Assembly (NCBI GenBank): GCA_022828125.1
Contig: JAJEJD010000001.1
Coordinates: forward strand, 1-55,885
Source: a bacterium
GTDB taxonomy: Bacteria > UBA8248
Direction of reading: 5' to 3'
Length of the DNA stretch: 55,885 nucleotides
Made by a program: the position numbers and the translations under genes. Positions 1-8,116 of this stretch are shown piece after piece (positions within the stretch are counted from its first letter, which is position 1; the number at the start of each line of letters is the position of its first letter). The notes beneath the pieces are model-generated. The model worked only from the letters and a program-made list of their open reading frames with translations. It was not told the origin of the DNA and did not search any database.

Positions 1-244
1 GCGTGAGTTCGTGCGCGAAGTGAAGCGCGGGCGCATCCTGAAGACGGGCGACGTCATGTGGCCGCCCGACGCGGCGGCGACCGGGCCGGCCATCTCGCGC
101 GACGCCGTTCTGCAGGACGCGCTGCCCGTGTCCATGGAGAATGAATCCCCGCTGCGCGTGGTGGACGAGACGGGCGCGATGGTCGGCGTGCTCTCGCGCT
201 CGGCCCTGCTGCGCGGACTGACCGACCGTGGCGGGGCGGCGTAG
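1..244 (+). CDS. ABC transporter ATP-binding protein, C-terminal end (quaternary-amine type, CBS domain), partial
   Basis: The frame is open from the left edge, so this is the 3' end of a longer gene. The visible ~80 residues begin with a REFVREVKRGRILKTGDVM-type segment and end in a beta-alpha pattern (ESPLRVVDETGAMVGVLSRSALL) typical of half a CBS domain. That arrangement, a linker with VRxVxRxRxL then CBS repeats, is how ProV/OpuAA-type ATPases of glycine betaine/proline importers end, so I infer an inner-membrane-associated importer ATPase. The Walker motifs lie outside the window and cannot be checked. Another CBS-domain protein is possible. It is followed by a ~220-base gap before mnmE. 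Confidence 0.5.
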   Translation, partial: REFVREVKRGRILKTGDVMWPPDAAATGPAISRDAVLQDALPVSMENESPLRVVDETGAMVGVLSRSALLRGLTDRGGAA

Positions 245-463
245 GGCGGGCCTTTCCCAACCACCCTTTCTTGATTGAGGCAGGGCTTGCCAGGGACAGG
301 CCCCCGTGCCTGACTCTATGGACTCTTCCTGGTTGCCGGAAATTATCCGCATGGGCCAATGCCGGCCTGGTCTTGCAATCGAGCCGTAAATCCGCTTCAT
401 TACGGGCGAACGCGGTGCGCGATCGGGCGTGCGCATCCTGAAGAGACAGAAACGGTGGAGTTG

Positions 464-1888
464 ATGAGCGATTTTGCAAGGGAGACCATCGTCGCGCTGT
501 CCACCGCCCCCGGGCGCGGGGCCATTGCTATCGTCCGCCTGAGCGGGGCGAAGTCGCTCCCCATCCTCACGGGAATCTTCAGGCCCAGAAAAGAAAGAGA
601 CGCCTTTCCCAGAGGGCGGCCCGTGATCGGGCGCTTCGTGGATGGGCCCCAAGCCTTCGATGAGGGTCTCGCGCTCTATCATCAGGCGCCCGATTCCGTC
701 ACCGGCGAGGACGTGGTGGAAATGCACTGCCACGGCGGACCGGCGGTCGTGGGAACCATCCTGCGCCTCGCCCGCGAGATGGGCGCCAGGCCGGCCGCAG
801 AGGGCGAGTTCACCCGGCGCGCCTTCCTGGAGGGGAAGATCGACCTGGTCCAGGCCGAAGCCGTGGCCGACCTCGTGGCCGCGCAGACAGAAAAGGCGGC
901 GCGCGCCGCGCTCCATCACCTGGAAGGACGCCTCTCGAAGGCTCTCGAAGGCGTTTGGGAGAAAATCGTGGAGGCGGGCGCGCACATCGAGGCGGCGATT
1001 GATTTCCCCGACGAGTTCGAACCTGGCGCAGGCCCCTCGGTTTCAGGCGCTCCGATGGGAAGCGCGGAACTCGCACGCCTTTTCGCGGAAATAGAAGAAG
1101 CGCTCGGGAGGCTCGTCGAGAGCTACCGCTCCGGCCGGATCCTGAGAGAAGGCGCGCGCGCCGCCATCCTCGGCAGGCCCAACGCGGGGAAATCCACGCT
1201 TCTGAACGCGCTCCTGGGGGCGGACCGCGCGATCACGAGCGAGATTCCGGGCACCACGCGCGACACCGTGGAGGAGGTCTGCGACTTCGGCGGCGCGCCG
1301 GTGCGCCTCATCGACACGGCGGGGCTGCGCGACACGGGCGACTTGGTGGAACTCGAAGGAACCGAGCGCGCCCGCAAGGCGGCGGAAGAAGCGGATATCG
1401 GCCTGATGGTGATGGATCTGACGGCAGGGGATGGCGAAATCAGGTGGGCGGCGTGGGAGGCGAACGCACTCGATTGTCAAAACCTGTTTATTTTCAATAA
1501 GATGGATAAATCCACCCATGAGGCGATGGTGCGCGCACTTGCGCTTTTGAACGAGTCGGCGACGGATGCGCCGGAGCCGCTTTTCATCTCGGCGCTCACG
1601 GGCGAGGGAATTCCTGAGTTGCGCGAGGAGGTGGCGCGTGTTCTGATGGACGAGGACGGGCTTTCGGGCGCGGAGTCCGTGCTGACCCGCGAGCGCCACC
1701 ACGGCCAGATAGCGAAATGTCTCGAAGCCGTGAGGAGCGCGAGGACGGGAGCCGAGGGAGAACTTTCGCCCGAGCTGGTGGCGGTTCACCTGAACGAGGG
1801 GCAAACCGCGCTCGCGGAACTCCTGGGCAGGGATTACGGAGAAGCGCTTTTGGACAAGATTTTTTCGACATTTTGCATCGGAAAATGA
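464..1888 (+). CDS. mnmE: tRNA-5-carboxymethylaminomethyluridine synthesis GTPase MnmE (TrmE)
   Basis: 474 aa. With MnmG it modifies the wobble uridine (U34) of certain tRNAs in the cytoplasm. The N-terminus (DFARETIVALSTAPGRGAIA) is the family's tetrahydrofolate-binding domain start. A G domain is inserted in a helical domain, with G1 GRPNAGKS near residues 237-244 and a DTAGLRDT switch region. The last residues are FCIGK, which carries the invariant Cys. Length matches the family. I start at ATG 464, where homology begins and a GGTGGAG lies just upstream, although the frame is open from 359. It lies directly upstream of mnmG, as in many origin-proximal clusters. Confidence 0.97.
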   Translation: MSDFARETIVALSTAPGRGAIAIVRLSGAKSLPILTGIFRPRKERDAFPRGRPVIGRFVDGPQAFDEGLALYHQAPDSVTGEDVVEMHCHGGPAVVGTILRLAREMGARPAAEGEFTRRAFLEGKIDLVQAEAVADLVAAQTEKAARAALHHLEGRLSKALEGVWEKIVEAGAHIEAAIDFPDEFEPGAGPSVSGAPMGSAELARLFAEIEEALGRLVESYRSGRILREGARAAILGRPNAGKSTLLNALLGADRAITSEIPGTTRDTVEEVCDFGGAPVRLIDTAGLRDTGDLVELEGTERARKAAEEADIGLMVMDLTAGDGEIRWAAWEANALDCQNLFIFNKMDKSTHEAMVRALALLNESATDAPEPLFISALTGEGIPELREEVARVLMDEDGLSGAESVLTRERHHGQIAKCLEAVRSARTGAEGELSPELVAVHLNEGQTALAELLGRDYGEALLDKIFSTFCIGK

Positions 1889-1900
1889 AAATAATATAAT
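1873..1900 (+). promoter_or_regulatory. Candidate sigma70-type promoter for mnmG
   Basis: TTGCAT (1873-1878), a 16-base spacer and a perfect TATAAT (1895-1900) lie over the end of mnmE, at the start of an AT-rich stretch of about 90 bases upstream of the mnmG TTG start. The site suggests that mnmG can be transcribed independently of mnmE. This is a sequence match only. Confidence 0.45.
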
Positions 1901-1977
1901 TCTGTACAATTAGACGATAAATTTAGATAAATACAAGGCAATTTAATACCCTTTTGTGACTTTATGGAGGTTTTCCG

Positions 1978-3897
1978 TTGGCTGTTTCGTATGACGTCAT
2001 CGTCGTGGGCGGCGGGCACGCAGGCTGCGAGGCGGCGCTCGCCGCGGCGCGCATGGGCGCGCGCACCATGATGCTCACGATGAACCTCGACACCGTGGGC
2101 CTCATGTCGTGCAACCCGGCCATCGGCGGGCTGGCGAAGGGCGTCCTGGTGCGCGAGGTGGACGCCCTGGGCGGCGAGATGGCCCGCGCCATCGACGCCA
2201 CGGGTATTCAGTTCCGGATGCTCAACACGAAAAAAGGCCCCGCCGTCCAGGCCCTGCGCGCCCAGGCGGACAAGCAGCGCTACCGCGCGTATATGAAAAA
2301 CGCCGTGGAAAGCCAGGAAGGTCTCGATCTCAAGCAGGGGATGGTGCAAAGGCTTCTCGTCAAGAACGGCGCGATAGCGGGCCTTCAGGATCATTTCGGG
2401 GAAACCTGGGAGGCGCGGGCCGTCGTGCTGACGCCGGGCACCTTCACGCGCGGCCTTCTGCACTACGGCGACAAGAAGGTCGAGGGCGGACGCGCGGGCG
2501 AGGGTTCCGCGAACGAACTCACGCGGCAACTCGTCTCGTTCGGCTTCGCCATCGGGCGCATGAAGACGGGGACGCCGCCGCGTCTGGACGCGAAATCCAT
2601 TGATTTTCAAATACTTGACGTACAGCCCGGCGACGACCCTCCCCTTCCGTTCTCATACCGTACACCGGCCATCGAACAGGAACAGATGCCGTGCTGGATC
2701 ACCTACACGAACCCCGGGACGCACGAGGTCATCCGGCGGAACATCGAGCGCGCGCCGATGTACAACGGGCAGATCGACGCGATCGGCGTGCGCTACTGCC
2801 CGAGCATCGAGGACAAGATCATGCGCTTCGAGGGCAAGCAGGAGCACCAGATATTCCTGGAGCCCGAAGGACGCGAGACTTGCGAGATCTACGTGAACGG
2901 GCTTTCCACCAGCCTGCCGGTGGACGTGCAAATCCGTATGCTGAGAACAATCAAAGGTTTGGAGCGAGCCGAGATGATGCGCCCGGGCTACGCCGTCGAG
3001 TACGACCACGTGGAGCCGACAGAACTCGATGCCAGCCTGATGACGAAGAAGATGCCGGGCCTCTTCCACGCTGGCCAGATCAACGGGACGACCGGGTATG
3101 AGGAGGCCGCCGCCCAGGGGATCATGGCGGGGATCAACGCCACCCGCTACCTTCGCGGCGAGGAACCCGTCGTTTTGAGCCGTGAGGAGGCCTATATCGG
3201 CGTTCTGATAGACGATCTCATCACCAAGGGAACGGCCGAGCCCTACCGGATGTTCACCAGCCGGGCCGAGCACAGGCTCCTGCTCCGCCACGACAACGCG
3301 GATTTCAGGCTCATGGAGCTCGGCCGCAGGGTCGGTTCGCTGGATGAGGCCACCTGGCGCGCCTTCGAGGAGAAGGCGAAGCGGGCGCAGGAGGCCATCG
3401 AATACCTGGAAACCACTTCCGTGAACCCAAAACCGGAGGTGCGAAGCGCCATGGAGGCGGCGGGTTCCAGGCCGCTCAAGAAGCCGTCCGCGCTTGCCGA
3501 CATCCTGAGGCGCCCCGAAGCGGGGCCGGAGCTGGCGATTCGCGTCGATTCCATCGATAAGGGCCGTTTTGGGGAGATTTGGGAGGCGCTGGACCGCGAA
3601 TCGCGGCGCTACGTGCTGGCGGAGGTGAAATACAAGGAGTATTTCGAGCGGGAATACCAGCAGGTCCATCATCTGCGGATGGCCGACCGCGTGAAGATAC
3701 CCGAGAGCATTTCCTATTCGGAAGTCGGCCACCTGACGGCGGAAGTCCGCCAGCGGCTCGAGCAGATACGCCCTAAAACCCTCGGGCAGGCGAGCCGCAT
3801 CTCGGGCGTGACGCCCGCCGCCGTCGCCGTCCTTGAGGTATACATCCGCAAACAGAGCGGAAACTCGCGGGAGGAGGCCTCCTCGACGGTTTCGTGA
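1978..3897 (+). CDS. mnmG: tRNA uridine-5-carboxymethylaminomethyl modification enzyme MnmG (GidA)
   Basis: 639 aa, FAD-dependent partner of MnmE in wobble-uridine modification. The N-terminal dinucleotide-binding motif [10 protein letters not shown] is at residues 11-20, followed by the [11 protein letters not shown] signature and the later [17 protein letters not shown] signature. The C-terminal half is the helical MnmE/tRNA-binding domain. The start is TTG at 1978, seven bases after a GGAGG (1966-1970); the protein then begins right at the expected Rossmann strand. It is slightly longer than most homologues. The usual next gene, rsmG (gidB), is absent; instead repeats and parS sites follow. 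Confidence 0.97.
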   Translation: MAVSYDVIVVGGGHAGCEAALAAARMGARTMMLTMNLDTVGLMSCNPAIGGLAKGVLVREVDALGGEMARAIDATGIQFRMLNTKKGPAVQALRAQADKQRYRAYMKNAVESQEGLDLKQGMVQRLLVKNGAIAGLQDHFGETWEARAVVLTPGTFTRGLLHYGDKKVEGGRAGEGSANELTRQLVSFGFAIGRMKTGTPPRLDAKSIDFQILDVQPGDDPPLPFSYRTPAIEQEQMPCWITYTNPGTHEVIRRNIERAPMYNGQIDAIGVRYCPSIEDKIMRFEGKQEHQIFLEPEGRETCEIYVNGLSTSLPVDVQIRMLRTIKGLERAEMMRPGYAVEYDHVEPTELDASLMTKKMPGLFHAGQINGTTGYEEAAAQGIMAGINATRYLRGEEPVVLSREEAYIGVLIDDLITKGTAEPYRMFTSRAEHRLLLRHDNADFRLMELGRRVGSLDEATWRAFEEKAKRAQEAIEYLETTSVNPKPEVRSAMEAAGSRPLKKPSALADILRRPEAGPELAIRVDSIDKGRFGEIWEALDRESRRYVLAEVKYKEYFEREYQQVHHLRMADRVKIPESISYSEVGHLTAEVRQRLEQIRPKTLGQASRISGVTPAAVAVLEVYIRKQSGNSREEASSTVS

Positions 3898-3932
3898 GCG
3901 GTTTTCGAGCGAACCCCCGACCTCCTTTTTTG

Positions 3933-4076
3933 AAAGCAACCCCCCCTACCCCCCCTTGTCAGGGGGGTATAAAAAGACGACGCCCGCCGCCAATAAACGG
4001 GCTTTTTCTGCCCCCTGACAAAGGGGTTTTGCTTTTCTTGCCCCCCTGACAAGGGGGGGTAGGGGGGGTTGCTTTT
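3933..4076 (+). repeat. MITE-like inverted-repeat element, copy A (with nested half-copy)
   Basis: The left arm starts AAAGCAACCCCCCCTACC and runs into TTGTCAGGGGGGTATAAAAA. The right arm CCCCCTGACAAGGGGGGG...GGTTGCTTTT is its reverse complement over about 35 bases. Compared with copies B and C, the centre carries an extra CCCCCTGACAAAGGGG segment (about 4010-4026), which looks like a second partial right arm. It has no coding capacity. It lies right after mnmG and could form a very long hairpin. Confidence 0.8.
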
Positions 4077-4247
4077 AAGGAATTTCGCTTTCAAGGGGGT
4101 GGCCATTGCCCTCTCAAGGGCTTTTTCAACAACCCCTGCAATCCGGCGTATTTCTAAGCAAGTCTGTAGGGACAGGTCGCGACCTTGGCCCGTTCACAAG
4201 AACGGCCCACTACCAAAGAGCATTCCTCCCGTCGCTAACCCCCCCAT

Positions 4248-4263
4248 TGTTCCACGTGGAACA
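4248..4263. promoter_or_regulatory. parS centromere site 1
   Basis: TGTTCCACGTGGAACA is a perfect 16-base palindrome that differs from the widely conserved chromosomal parS consensus TGTTTCACGTGAAACA at one symmetric pair. It lies 120 bases upstream of parA and is expected to be bound and spread from by ParB, the product of the second gene downstream. Confidence 0.93.
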
Positions 4264-4290
4264 TTCTCTCCCTGGATTTGCCGGAAATTT

Positions 4291-4306
4291 TGTTCCACGT
4301 GAAACA
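4291..4306. promoter_or_regulatory. parS centromere site 2
   Basis: TGTTCCACGTGAAACA matches the parS consensus at 15 of 16 positions. It starts 43 bases after the start of site 1, about four helical turns, so both face the same side of the DNA. With parA and parB immediately downstream this forms a complete ParABS locus. The sites may also let ParB autoregulate the operon. Confidence 0.93.
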
Positions 4307-4382
4307 TCCGGTTGTGTTTTGTGGGGCGGTGTGAGAATCTTTGCTAATCGCAATCCGTTTTCACCCGCCCTGAAACAACAAT

Positions 4383-5228
4383 ATGGACATCACACCCGGA
4401 TCGACCATCTCCCCGAGCGTTCCCGACGCTGTCGCAAGCGAAGGCCCGTGCACGATCGTGGCCGTCGTGAACCAGAAAGGCGGTGTCGGCAAGACGACGA
4501 CGGCCGTCAACCTCGCGGCCTGCCTCGCCGTGGCGGATCAGCCGACGCTGTTGGTCGACATGGATCCGCAATCGAATGCGACGAGTAATTTCGGTTTATT
4601 TTCGCCATCTTCTTCACTCTACAGGGCGCTCGTTCTGGGCGATACGCTGAACGATGAATCCTTGTATGATACTGAAATTAAATGTTTAAGCGTTTTGCCC
4701 TCCTCCATCGACCTGGCGGGTGCGGAAGTGGAGATAGCCGATTTGCCGCAAAGAGAGAGCCGCTTGCGAAACGTTATCGAACCGCTCAGGAGCCGGTTCC
4801 GTTATATCCTCATCGACTGCCCGCCCTCTCTGGGTTTTCTCACCTTGAACGGCTTGCGGGCGGCGGACGAGGTGCTCATCCCCATTCAGGCGGAGTATTT
4901 CGCATTGGAGGGGCTGGCCCGGCTCATGAAAACGGTGGAGCGGATACGCGGGAGCGTTCATCCCGGTCTCAGAATAGGCGGAATCCTGCTCACCATGTAT
5001 GATTCGAGAACGAACCTCTCGCGTCAGGTGAACGAGGACTTGCGCTCCCATCTGCCGGATTTGACCTACAGGGCCGTGATTCCCAGGAACGTGCGCCTCG
5101 CCGAGGCGCCGAGCCACGGGAAGCCGGTGATCACCTACGACATCTCCTCGCCGGGCGCACAGGCGTATCTCGCGCTGGCGGGCGAGTTCATCACGCGCTC
5201 GAAGGAAAGGATGAAAAACCCGACATGA
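4383..5228 (+). CDS. parA: Chromosome-partitioning ATPase ParA (Soj)
   Basis: 281 aa. This is a ParA/MinD-superfamily ATPase that segregates ParB-parS complexes along the nucleoid. The deviant Walker A motif KGGVGKTT is at residues 32-39, followed by the LLVDMDPQ segment (A') and LIDCPPSLGFLT (Walker B region). About 22 extra residues precede the usual start and no strong ribosome-binding site stands before ATG 4383, so the true start is uncertain, but no later ATG is suitable. It overlaps parB by four bases (ATGA), indicating one operon. Confidence 0.95.
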   Translation: MDITPGSTISPSVPDAVASEGPCTIVAVVNQKGGVGKTTTAVNLAACLAVADQPTLLVDMDPQSNATSNFGLFSPSSSLYRALVLGDTLNDESLYDTEIKCLSVLPSSIDLAGAEVEIADLPQRESRLRNVIEPLRSRFRYILIDCPPSLGFLTLNGLRAADEVLIPIQAEYFALEGLARLMKTVERIRGSVHPGLRIGGILLTMYDSRTNLSRQVNEDLRSHLPDLTYRAVIPRNVRLAEAPSHGKPVITYDISSPGAQAYLALAGEFITRSKERMKNPT

Positions 5229-6151
5229 CGACCGTGAGGAAAAAAGTGCTCGGACGGGGCCTGGACGCGCTCCTGGCCTCCCATGATGCGCAAGAGCCCG
5301 CACCGGCGGCGCTGGGTGTTCCGGGAACCGCCGCCGAAGACGGGGGCATTCTGATGCGGCTTTCTCCTGACCGCCTCGCCCCCGGCGTTCATCAGCCGCG
5401 CGTCGATTTCGACGAGGAAGACCTGGCCGAACTGGCCGAATCCGTGAAGCGCCACGGGGTGATCCAGCCTCTTCTTATCCGGCGCGCCCCGGGCGGGGGG
5501 TATGAGATCGTGGCCGGGGAGCGGCGCTGGCGGGCCGCGCGCCTGGCGGAAGTCGATGAGGTTCCCGCCATCCTGGTCGACGCGGGCGGGGATGAGGCTT
5601 TGGAGCTCGCCATCGTCGAGAACGTGCAGCGCGCGGATTTGAATCCCATGGAAGAGGCGGCCGCGTACGCGAGCATGATGGAGCGCCTGGGCCTCACGCA
5701 GGAAGAGACGGCCTCCCGCGTGGGCAAGGAACGCTCCACGGTCGCGAACTACGTCCGCCTGCTCAACCTGCCCGCCTCGGTTCAGGAGAGCGTCGCCGCG
5801 GGACTCCTCTCCATGGGACACGCCAGGGCGCTTCTTTCCTTGCGCACCGAAGAAGAGATGGCGAGCCACGCCAGCGCCGCCGTCGAGAAGAGACTCTCCG
5901 TGCGCCAACTCGAGACGCGCGTGAGAAAAACGCTTGAGGGGAAAAACGAGGCGAAGGAAACCTTCCGCCGACCCGTTCCACAGAACGGGCCCTCGGGGCC
6001 GCAGGCGCTTTATCTCAGGGAAGCGGCGGAGCGGCTCAGAAGCGCGCTGGGAACGAAAGTCGCGATTTCAGGAGACGAGGAGAGCGGAAAGATAGAAATA
6101 GAGTATTATACGAGGGATACGCTCGAGGGGTTGCTCCAGCGGCTTTGTTAG
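5225..6151 (+). CDS. parB: Chromosome-partitioning protein ParB (Spo0J)
   Basis: 308 aa, binds parS and spreads along DNA. The family's N-terminal ParA-stimulating segment LGRGLDALL is at residues 9-17. The ParB/sulfiredoxin fold follows, with the GERRWRAA box of the CTP-binding site and ENVQRADLNPMEEA. A helix-turn-helix (QEETASRVGKERSTVANYVRLL) and a C-terminal dimerisation part complete it. The ATG overlaps the parA stop, so translation is probably coupled. The two parS sites upstream fit this function. Confidence 0.96.
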   Translation: MTTVRKKVLGRGLDALLASHDAQEPAPAALGVPGTAAEDGGILMRLSPDRLAPGVHQPRVDFDEEDLAELAESVKRHGVIQPLLIRRAPGGGYEIVAGERRWRAARLAEVDEVPAILVDAGGDEALELAIVENVQRADLNPMEEAAAYASMMERLGLTQEETASRVGKERSTVANYVRLLNLPASVQESVAAGLLSMGHARALLSLRTEEEMASHASAAVEKRLSVRQLETRVRKTLEGKNEAKETFRRPVPQNGPSGPQALYLREAAERLRSALGTKVAISGDEESGKIEIEYYTRDTLEGLLQRLC

Positions 6152-6190
6152 CCCTGGCTTTTCTATCGGGATTCATGCGAGGATCGATGA

Positions 6191-6631
6191 ATGGCGAAAA
6201 ACTACGAGAAAAGCATACGCGCTTTCCTGGGAGAGGGCACCGAGTTCAAGGGCGTCATTACCTTCGAGGGAACCGTGCGCGTGGATGGCGTCCTCGAAGG
6301 GGAGGTCATCACGGATGACACCTTCATCATCGGCACCGCGGCGAACGTGAAGGCCGAGGTCAAGGCCGGCGTCGTCATCGTGATGGGCCGGATGGAGGGC
6401 AAGATAGAGGCCAAGGAAAAGTGCGAGATCAGGGTCGGCTCCCGCGTGAGCGGGGAGGTTTTCACGCCGAGCATATACATCGAAGAAGGGGCGGTGTTCG
6501 AGGGGACCTGCCACATGACGGGCGACGGAGGGGGCTCGGTGACAAGCGCCGAGGAAGCGAAGGAGGCTCCTGGGGCCGGGGAGGATTCAGGCGAGAGCGA
6601 ACCCGCGGCATCCACTCCCGGGGCGGACTGA
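6191..6631 (+). CDS. Bactofilin (polymer-forming cytoskeletal protein)
   Basis: 146 aa. A central right-handed beta-helix of short repeats (FKGVITFEGTVRVDGVLEGEV, then ADVKAEV-like, GRMEGKI and GSRVSGEV turns, residues ~15-100) is typical of bactofilins (DUF583). An acidic, Gly/Ser/Glu-rich disordered tail follows. Bactofilins form nucleotide-independent filaments on the membrane. It starts 39 bases after parB. In Myxococcus bactofilins are known to position the ParABS machinery, so the neighbourhood may be functional; that link here is inference. Confidence 0.92.
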   Translation: MAKNYEKSIRAFLGEGTEFKGVITFEGTVRVDGVLEGEVITDDTFIIGTAANVKAEVKAGVVIVMGRMEGKIEAKEKCEIRVGSRVSGEVFTPSIYIEEGAVFEGTCHMTGDGGGSVTSAEEAKEAPGAGEDSGESEPAASTPGAD

Positions 6632-6669
6632 GCGCGCGCTTCGGGACGATTCGGGGAAGGCGGCCGGCT

Positions 6670-6939
6670 ATGGAGAATAATCGATCGGCTCTGGGCATAT
6701 TCGCCGGGTTCGTTTTCTGGCTGGGCATCGCCTACTACTTTTATCAACGCGATTTCACTGGAGCGCTCTGGTTCGTCGCGGCCTTCGGGTTGGTATACGG
6801 CGCCTATCGTTTGATCGCCCACCTTCTGGCCTCGAACCCGAAGCCCCGCCACATGCAGGATGAAGGCGTCGACCCGCCGCCCCGCTCGGATCTGCCCGAC
6901 TATGATTTCGAGGATGCGAAGCCGAAAGATTTCGAGTGA
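6670..6939 (+). CDS. Small inner-membrane protein, function unknown
   Basis: 89 aa. I do not recognise a named family. Two hydrophobic segments are visible, about residues 7-25 (LGIFAGFVFWLGIAYYFY) and 31-51 (ALWFVAAFGLVYGAYRLIAHLL), followed by a hydrophilic Pro/Asp/Lys tail predicted to be soluble. ATG 6670 is preceded by a GGGGAAGG stretch about 16 bases upstream, so the initiation site is weakly supported. It starts 38 bases after the bactofilin and may be the last gene of the parAB-bactofilin transcription unit. Confidence 0.65.
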   Translation: MENNRSALGIFAGFVFWLGIAYYFYQRDFTGALWFVAAFGLVYGAYRLIAHLLASNPKPRHMQDEGVDPPPRSDLPDYDFEDAKPKDFE

Positions 6940-7605
6940 TGTGGTTCGGGGTTCACTTTTCCTCGCACAAGCGGATCGGGCATTTGAGGAATTCTTCGAT
7001 CATCGGAAGAAAAGTTGTCGATGAAATCATTCCCCCTGAAGGGCTTGTTGAAAAACCCCCTGAGAGGGTGATGGCAACCCCCTTGAATGGGAAATCCCAT
7101 AAAACCAACCCCCCCTACCCCCCCTTGTCAGGGGGGTATAAAAAGGCGATGCGTTCCCGCCGGGCTGAGAGGGCTTTGCTTTTTCTTGCCCCCCTGACAT
7201 GGGGGGGTAGGGGGGGTTGGTTTTCGACGGGGGAGGTCGGGGGTTCGCGCGAAAGCGGCCTTCCCGCCAAAGGCAACATCCCCCGGGAAGGATTTTTTCA
7301 ACATCCCCCTCAAGGGAGTGTTGAAAAAGCCTGGTCTGCCCCTCCGCAAACCGCCAACGCCTTTTTCCTCACCCTGAGTAGCCGCCGAAGAGCCTGTCCT
7401 GAGCTTGTCGAAGGGCGGCGTATCGAAGGGCGCGGGGAGTCGAACGCCTCGCACCGGGCGAGAGGGCGTCCTTCGATACGCGGCTCCACCGCTACTCAGG
7501 ATGAGGCGGAGAAGATTTTTCAACAGGCCCCTCAAGAGGGGAGTAATATAAATTGCTATGGTGTTAGTCCTTCCCGGTTTTCCCGGCGTGATCATTAAGG
7601 CCCAA
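6940..7605. repeat. Repeat island between the par operon and the dsrE-like gene
   Basis: About 660 bases without a credible gene. In order: a TTGTTGAAAAACCCC motif (7046-), MITE-like copy B (7101-7224), a palindromic pair TTTTTTCAACATCCCCC...GGGAGTGTTGAAAAA (7292-7329), an inverted pair of CCTCA(C/T)CCTGAGTA repeats (7367-7506) that encloses the widespread CCTGAGCTTGTCGAAGG repeat (near 7398) and two CGTATCGAAGG/CCTTCGATACG arms, then TTTTTCAACAGGCCCCTC (7518-). An open frame spanning 6936-7598 consists of these repeats and I do not consider it a gene. Confidence 0.8.
7101..7224 (+). repeat. MITE-like inverted-repeat element, copy B (complete)
   Basis: The ends are AAAACCAACCCCCCCTACC and, as reverse complement, GGTAGGGGGGGTTGGTTTT. 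Inner arms are TTGTCAGGGGGG and CCCCCCTGACATGGGGGG. The core, starting TATAAAAAGGCGATGCG and ending GGGCTTTGCTTTTTCTTG, matches copy C closely. This is the clearest full-length example, 124 bp with arms of about 36 bp. No target-site duplication is obvious. Confidence 0.82.
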
Positions 7606-7980
7606 ATGTCCCAGTTCGTCATATACGCCCACAGCGGCGAGCCCGAACGCATCCACCAGATAGCCACCCTCGCGGCGAGCGCCGCCGCGAACGGGGATGA
7701 GGTGCACGTCATCCTCTTCTTTGGTGCGCTCAGGCGGTTCGTGGACGACGATCTCGATAAGGCGGCCCCGGCGGGGGAGGATGCGCGCGGTGCGCACTCG
7801 GCGGAGGAGCTCATCGAGGCCGCCAGAAGGCTCGGCAAGCTAAGGGTCTACGCCTGCGCCGCGCAGCCCAAGCTCCTGGGCCTGGCGCCCGAGGACGTGG
7901 CGGACGTCGTGGACGAGGTAATCAGCTTGCCTGAGTTCATGAGGAAAACCAAAGACGCGGAGACCAAGCTGTATATCTGA
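7606..7980 (+). CDS. DsrE/DsrF-like family protein
   Basis: 124 aa, small alpha/beta protein. The start SQFVIYAHSGEPERIHQIATLAASAAANGDEVHVILFF fits the DsrE-like fold (first strand, helix, second strand). A conserved-type Cys sits in the VYACAAQPKLLGL segment, the usual site of sulfur-relay chemistry in DsrE/TusD relatives. The frame is open upstream to 7558, but the fold begins at ATG 7606, with AAGG a few bases before it. It stands alone between a repeat island and the amidohydrolase gene, and no dsr or tus partners are present, so its role is unknown. Confidence 0.75.
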   Translation: MSQFVIYAHSGEPERIHQIATLAASAAANGDEVHVILFFGALRRFVDDDLDKAAPAGEDARGAHSAEELIEAARRLGKLRVYACAAQPKLLGLAPEDVADVVDEVISLPEFMRKTKDAETKLYI

Positions 7981-8116
7981 GTGACTCTTTGCGCTTTTCC
8001 CGCGCCGGTTTTCTCGAATCGCCCATAATGTGCTAGACAAAGGTGAGCGCGCGGCGTTTCGTGCCGCGGGCGCAGGACTTTATGTATTTCTCATTCGATC
8101 TCGACGGGAAGGCGAC

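Larger units (their letters stand above)
3898..4382. other. Gap between mnmG and parA: repeat element plus two parS sites, no rsmG
   Basis: In the common chromosomal order mnmG-rsmG-parA-parB this position holds rsmG. Here the 485 bases contain a MITE-like hairpin (3933-4076), a TTTTTCAACAACCCC motif near 4122, a small inverted stretch with GGCCCGTTC...GAACGGCCC (4192-4209), and two parS palindromes. Short open frames across it (for example around 4106-4588) are read through repeats and match nothing I recognise. No methyltransferase motifs are visible. Confidence 0.7.

Noticed and set aside
2653-3939. A 428-codon antisense frame opposite mnmG
   Set aside because: GC-rich shadow frame of a highly conserved gene. 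No motif or start site is credible, and the same holds for the other long antisense frames in this window (e.g. 26006-27577, 46709-48520, 16365-17441).
4077-4382. A degraded rsmG gene in the mnmG-parA gap
   Set aside because: I looked for the RsmG methyltransferase motifs in all frames and saw none; the gap is only repeats and parS sites.
4106-4588. A 160-codon frame overlapping the parS sites and the start of parA
   Set aside because: It runs through parS and into the parA coding sequence in another frame. Codon use is not gene-like and parA is the certain gene.
6936-7598. A 220-codon open frame across the repeat island
   Set aside because: It is made entirely of the MITE-like, TTGAAAAA and CCTGAGTAG repeats and has no ribosome-binding site or homology; part of it is repeat sequence found in other islands.
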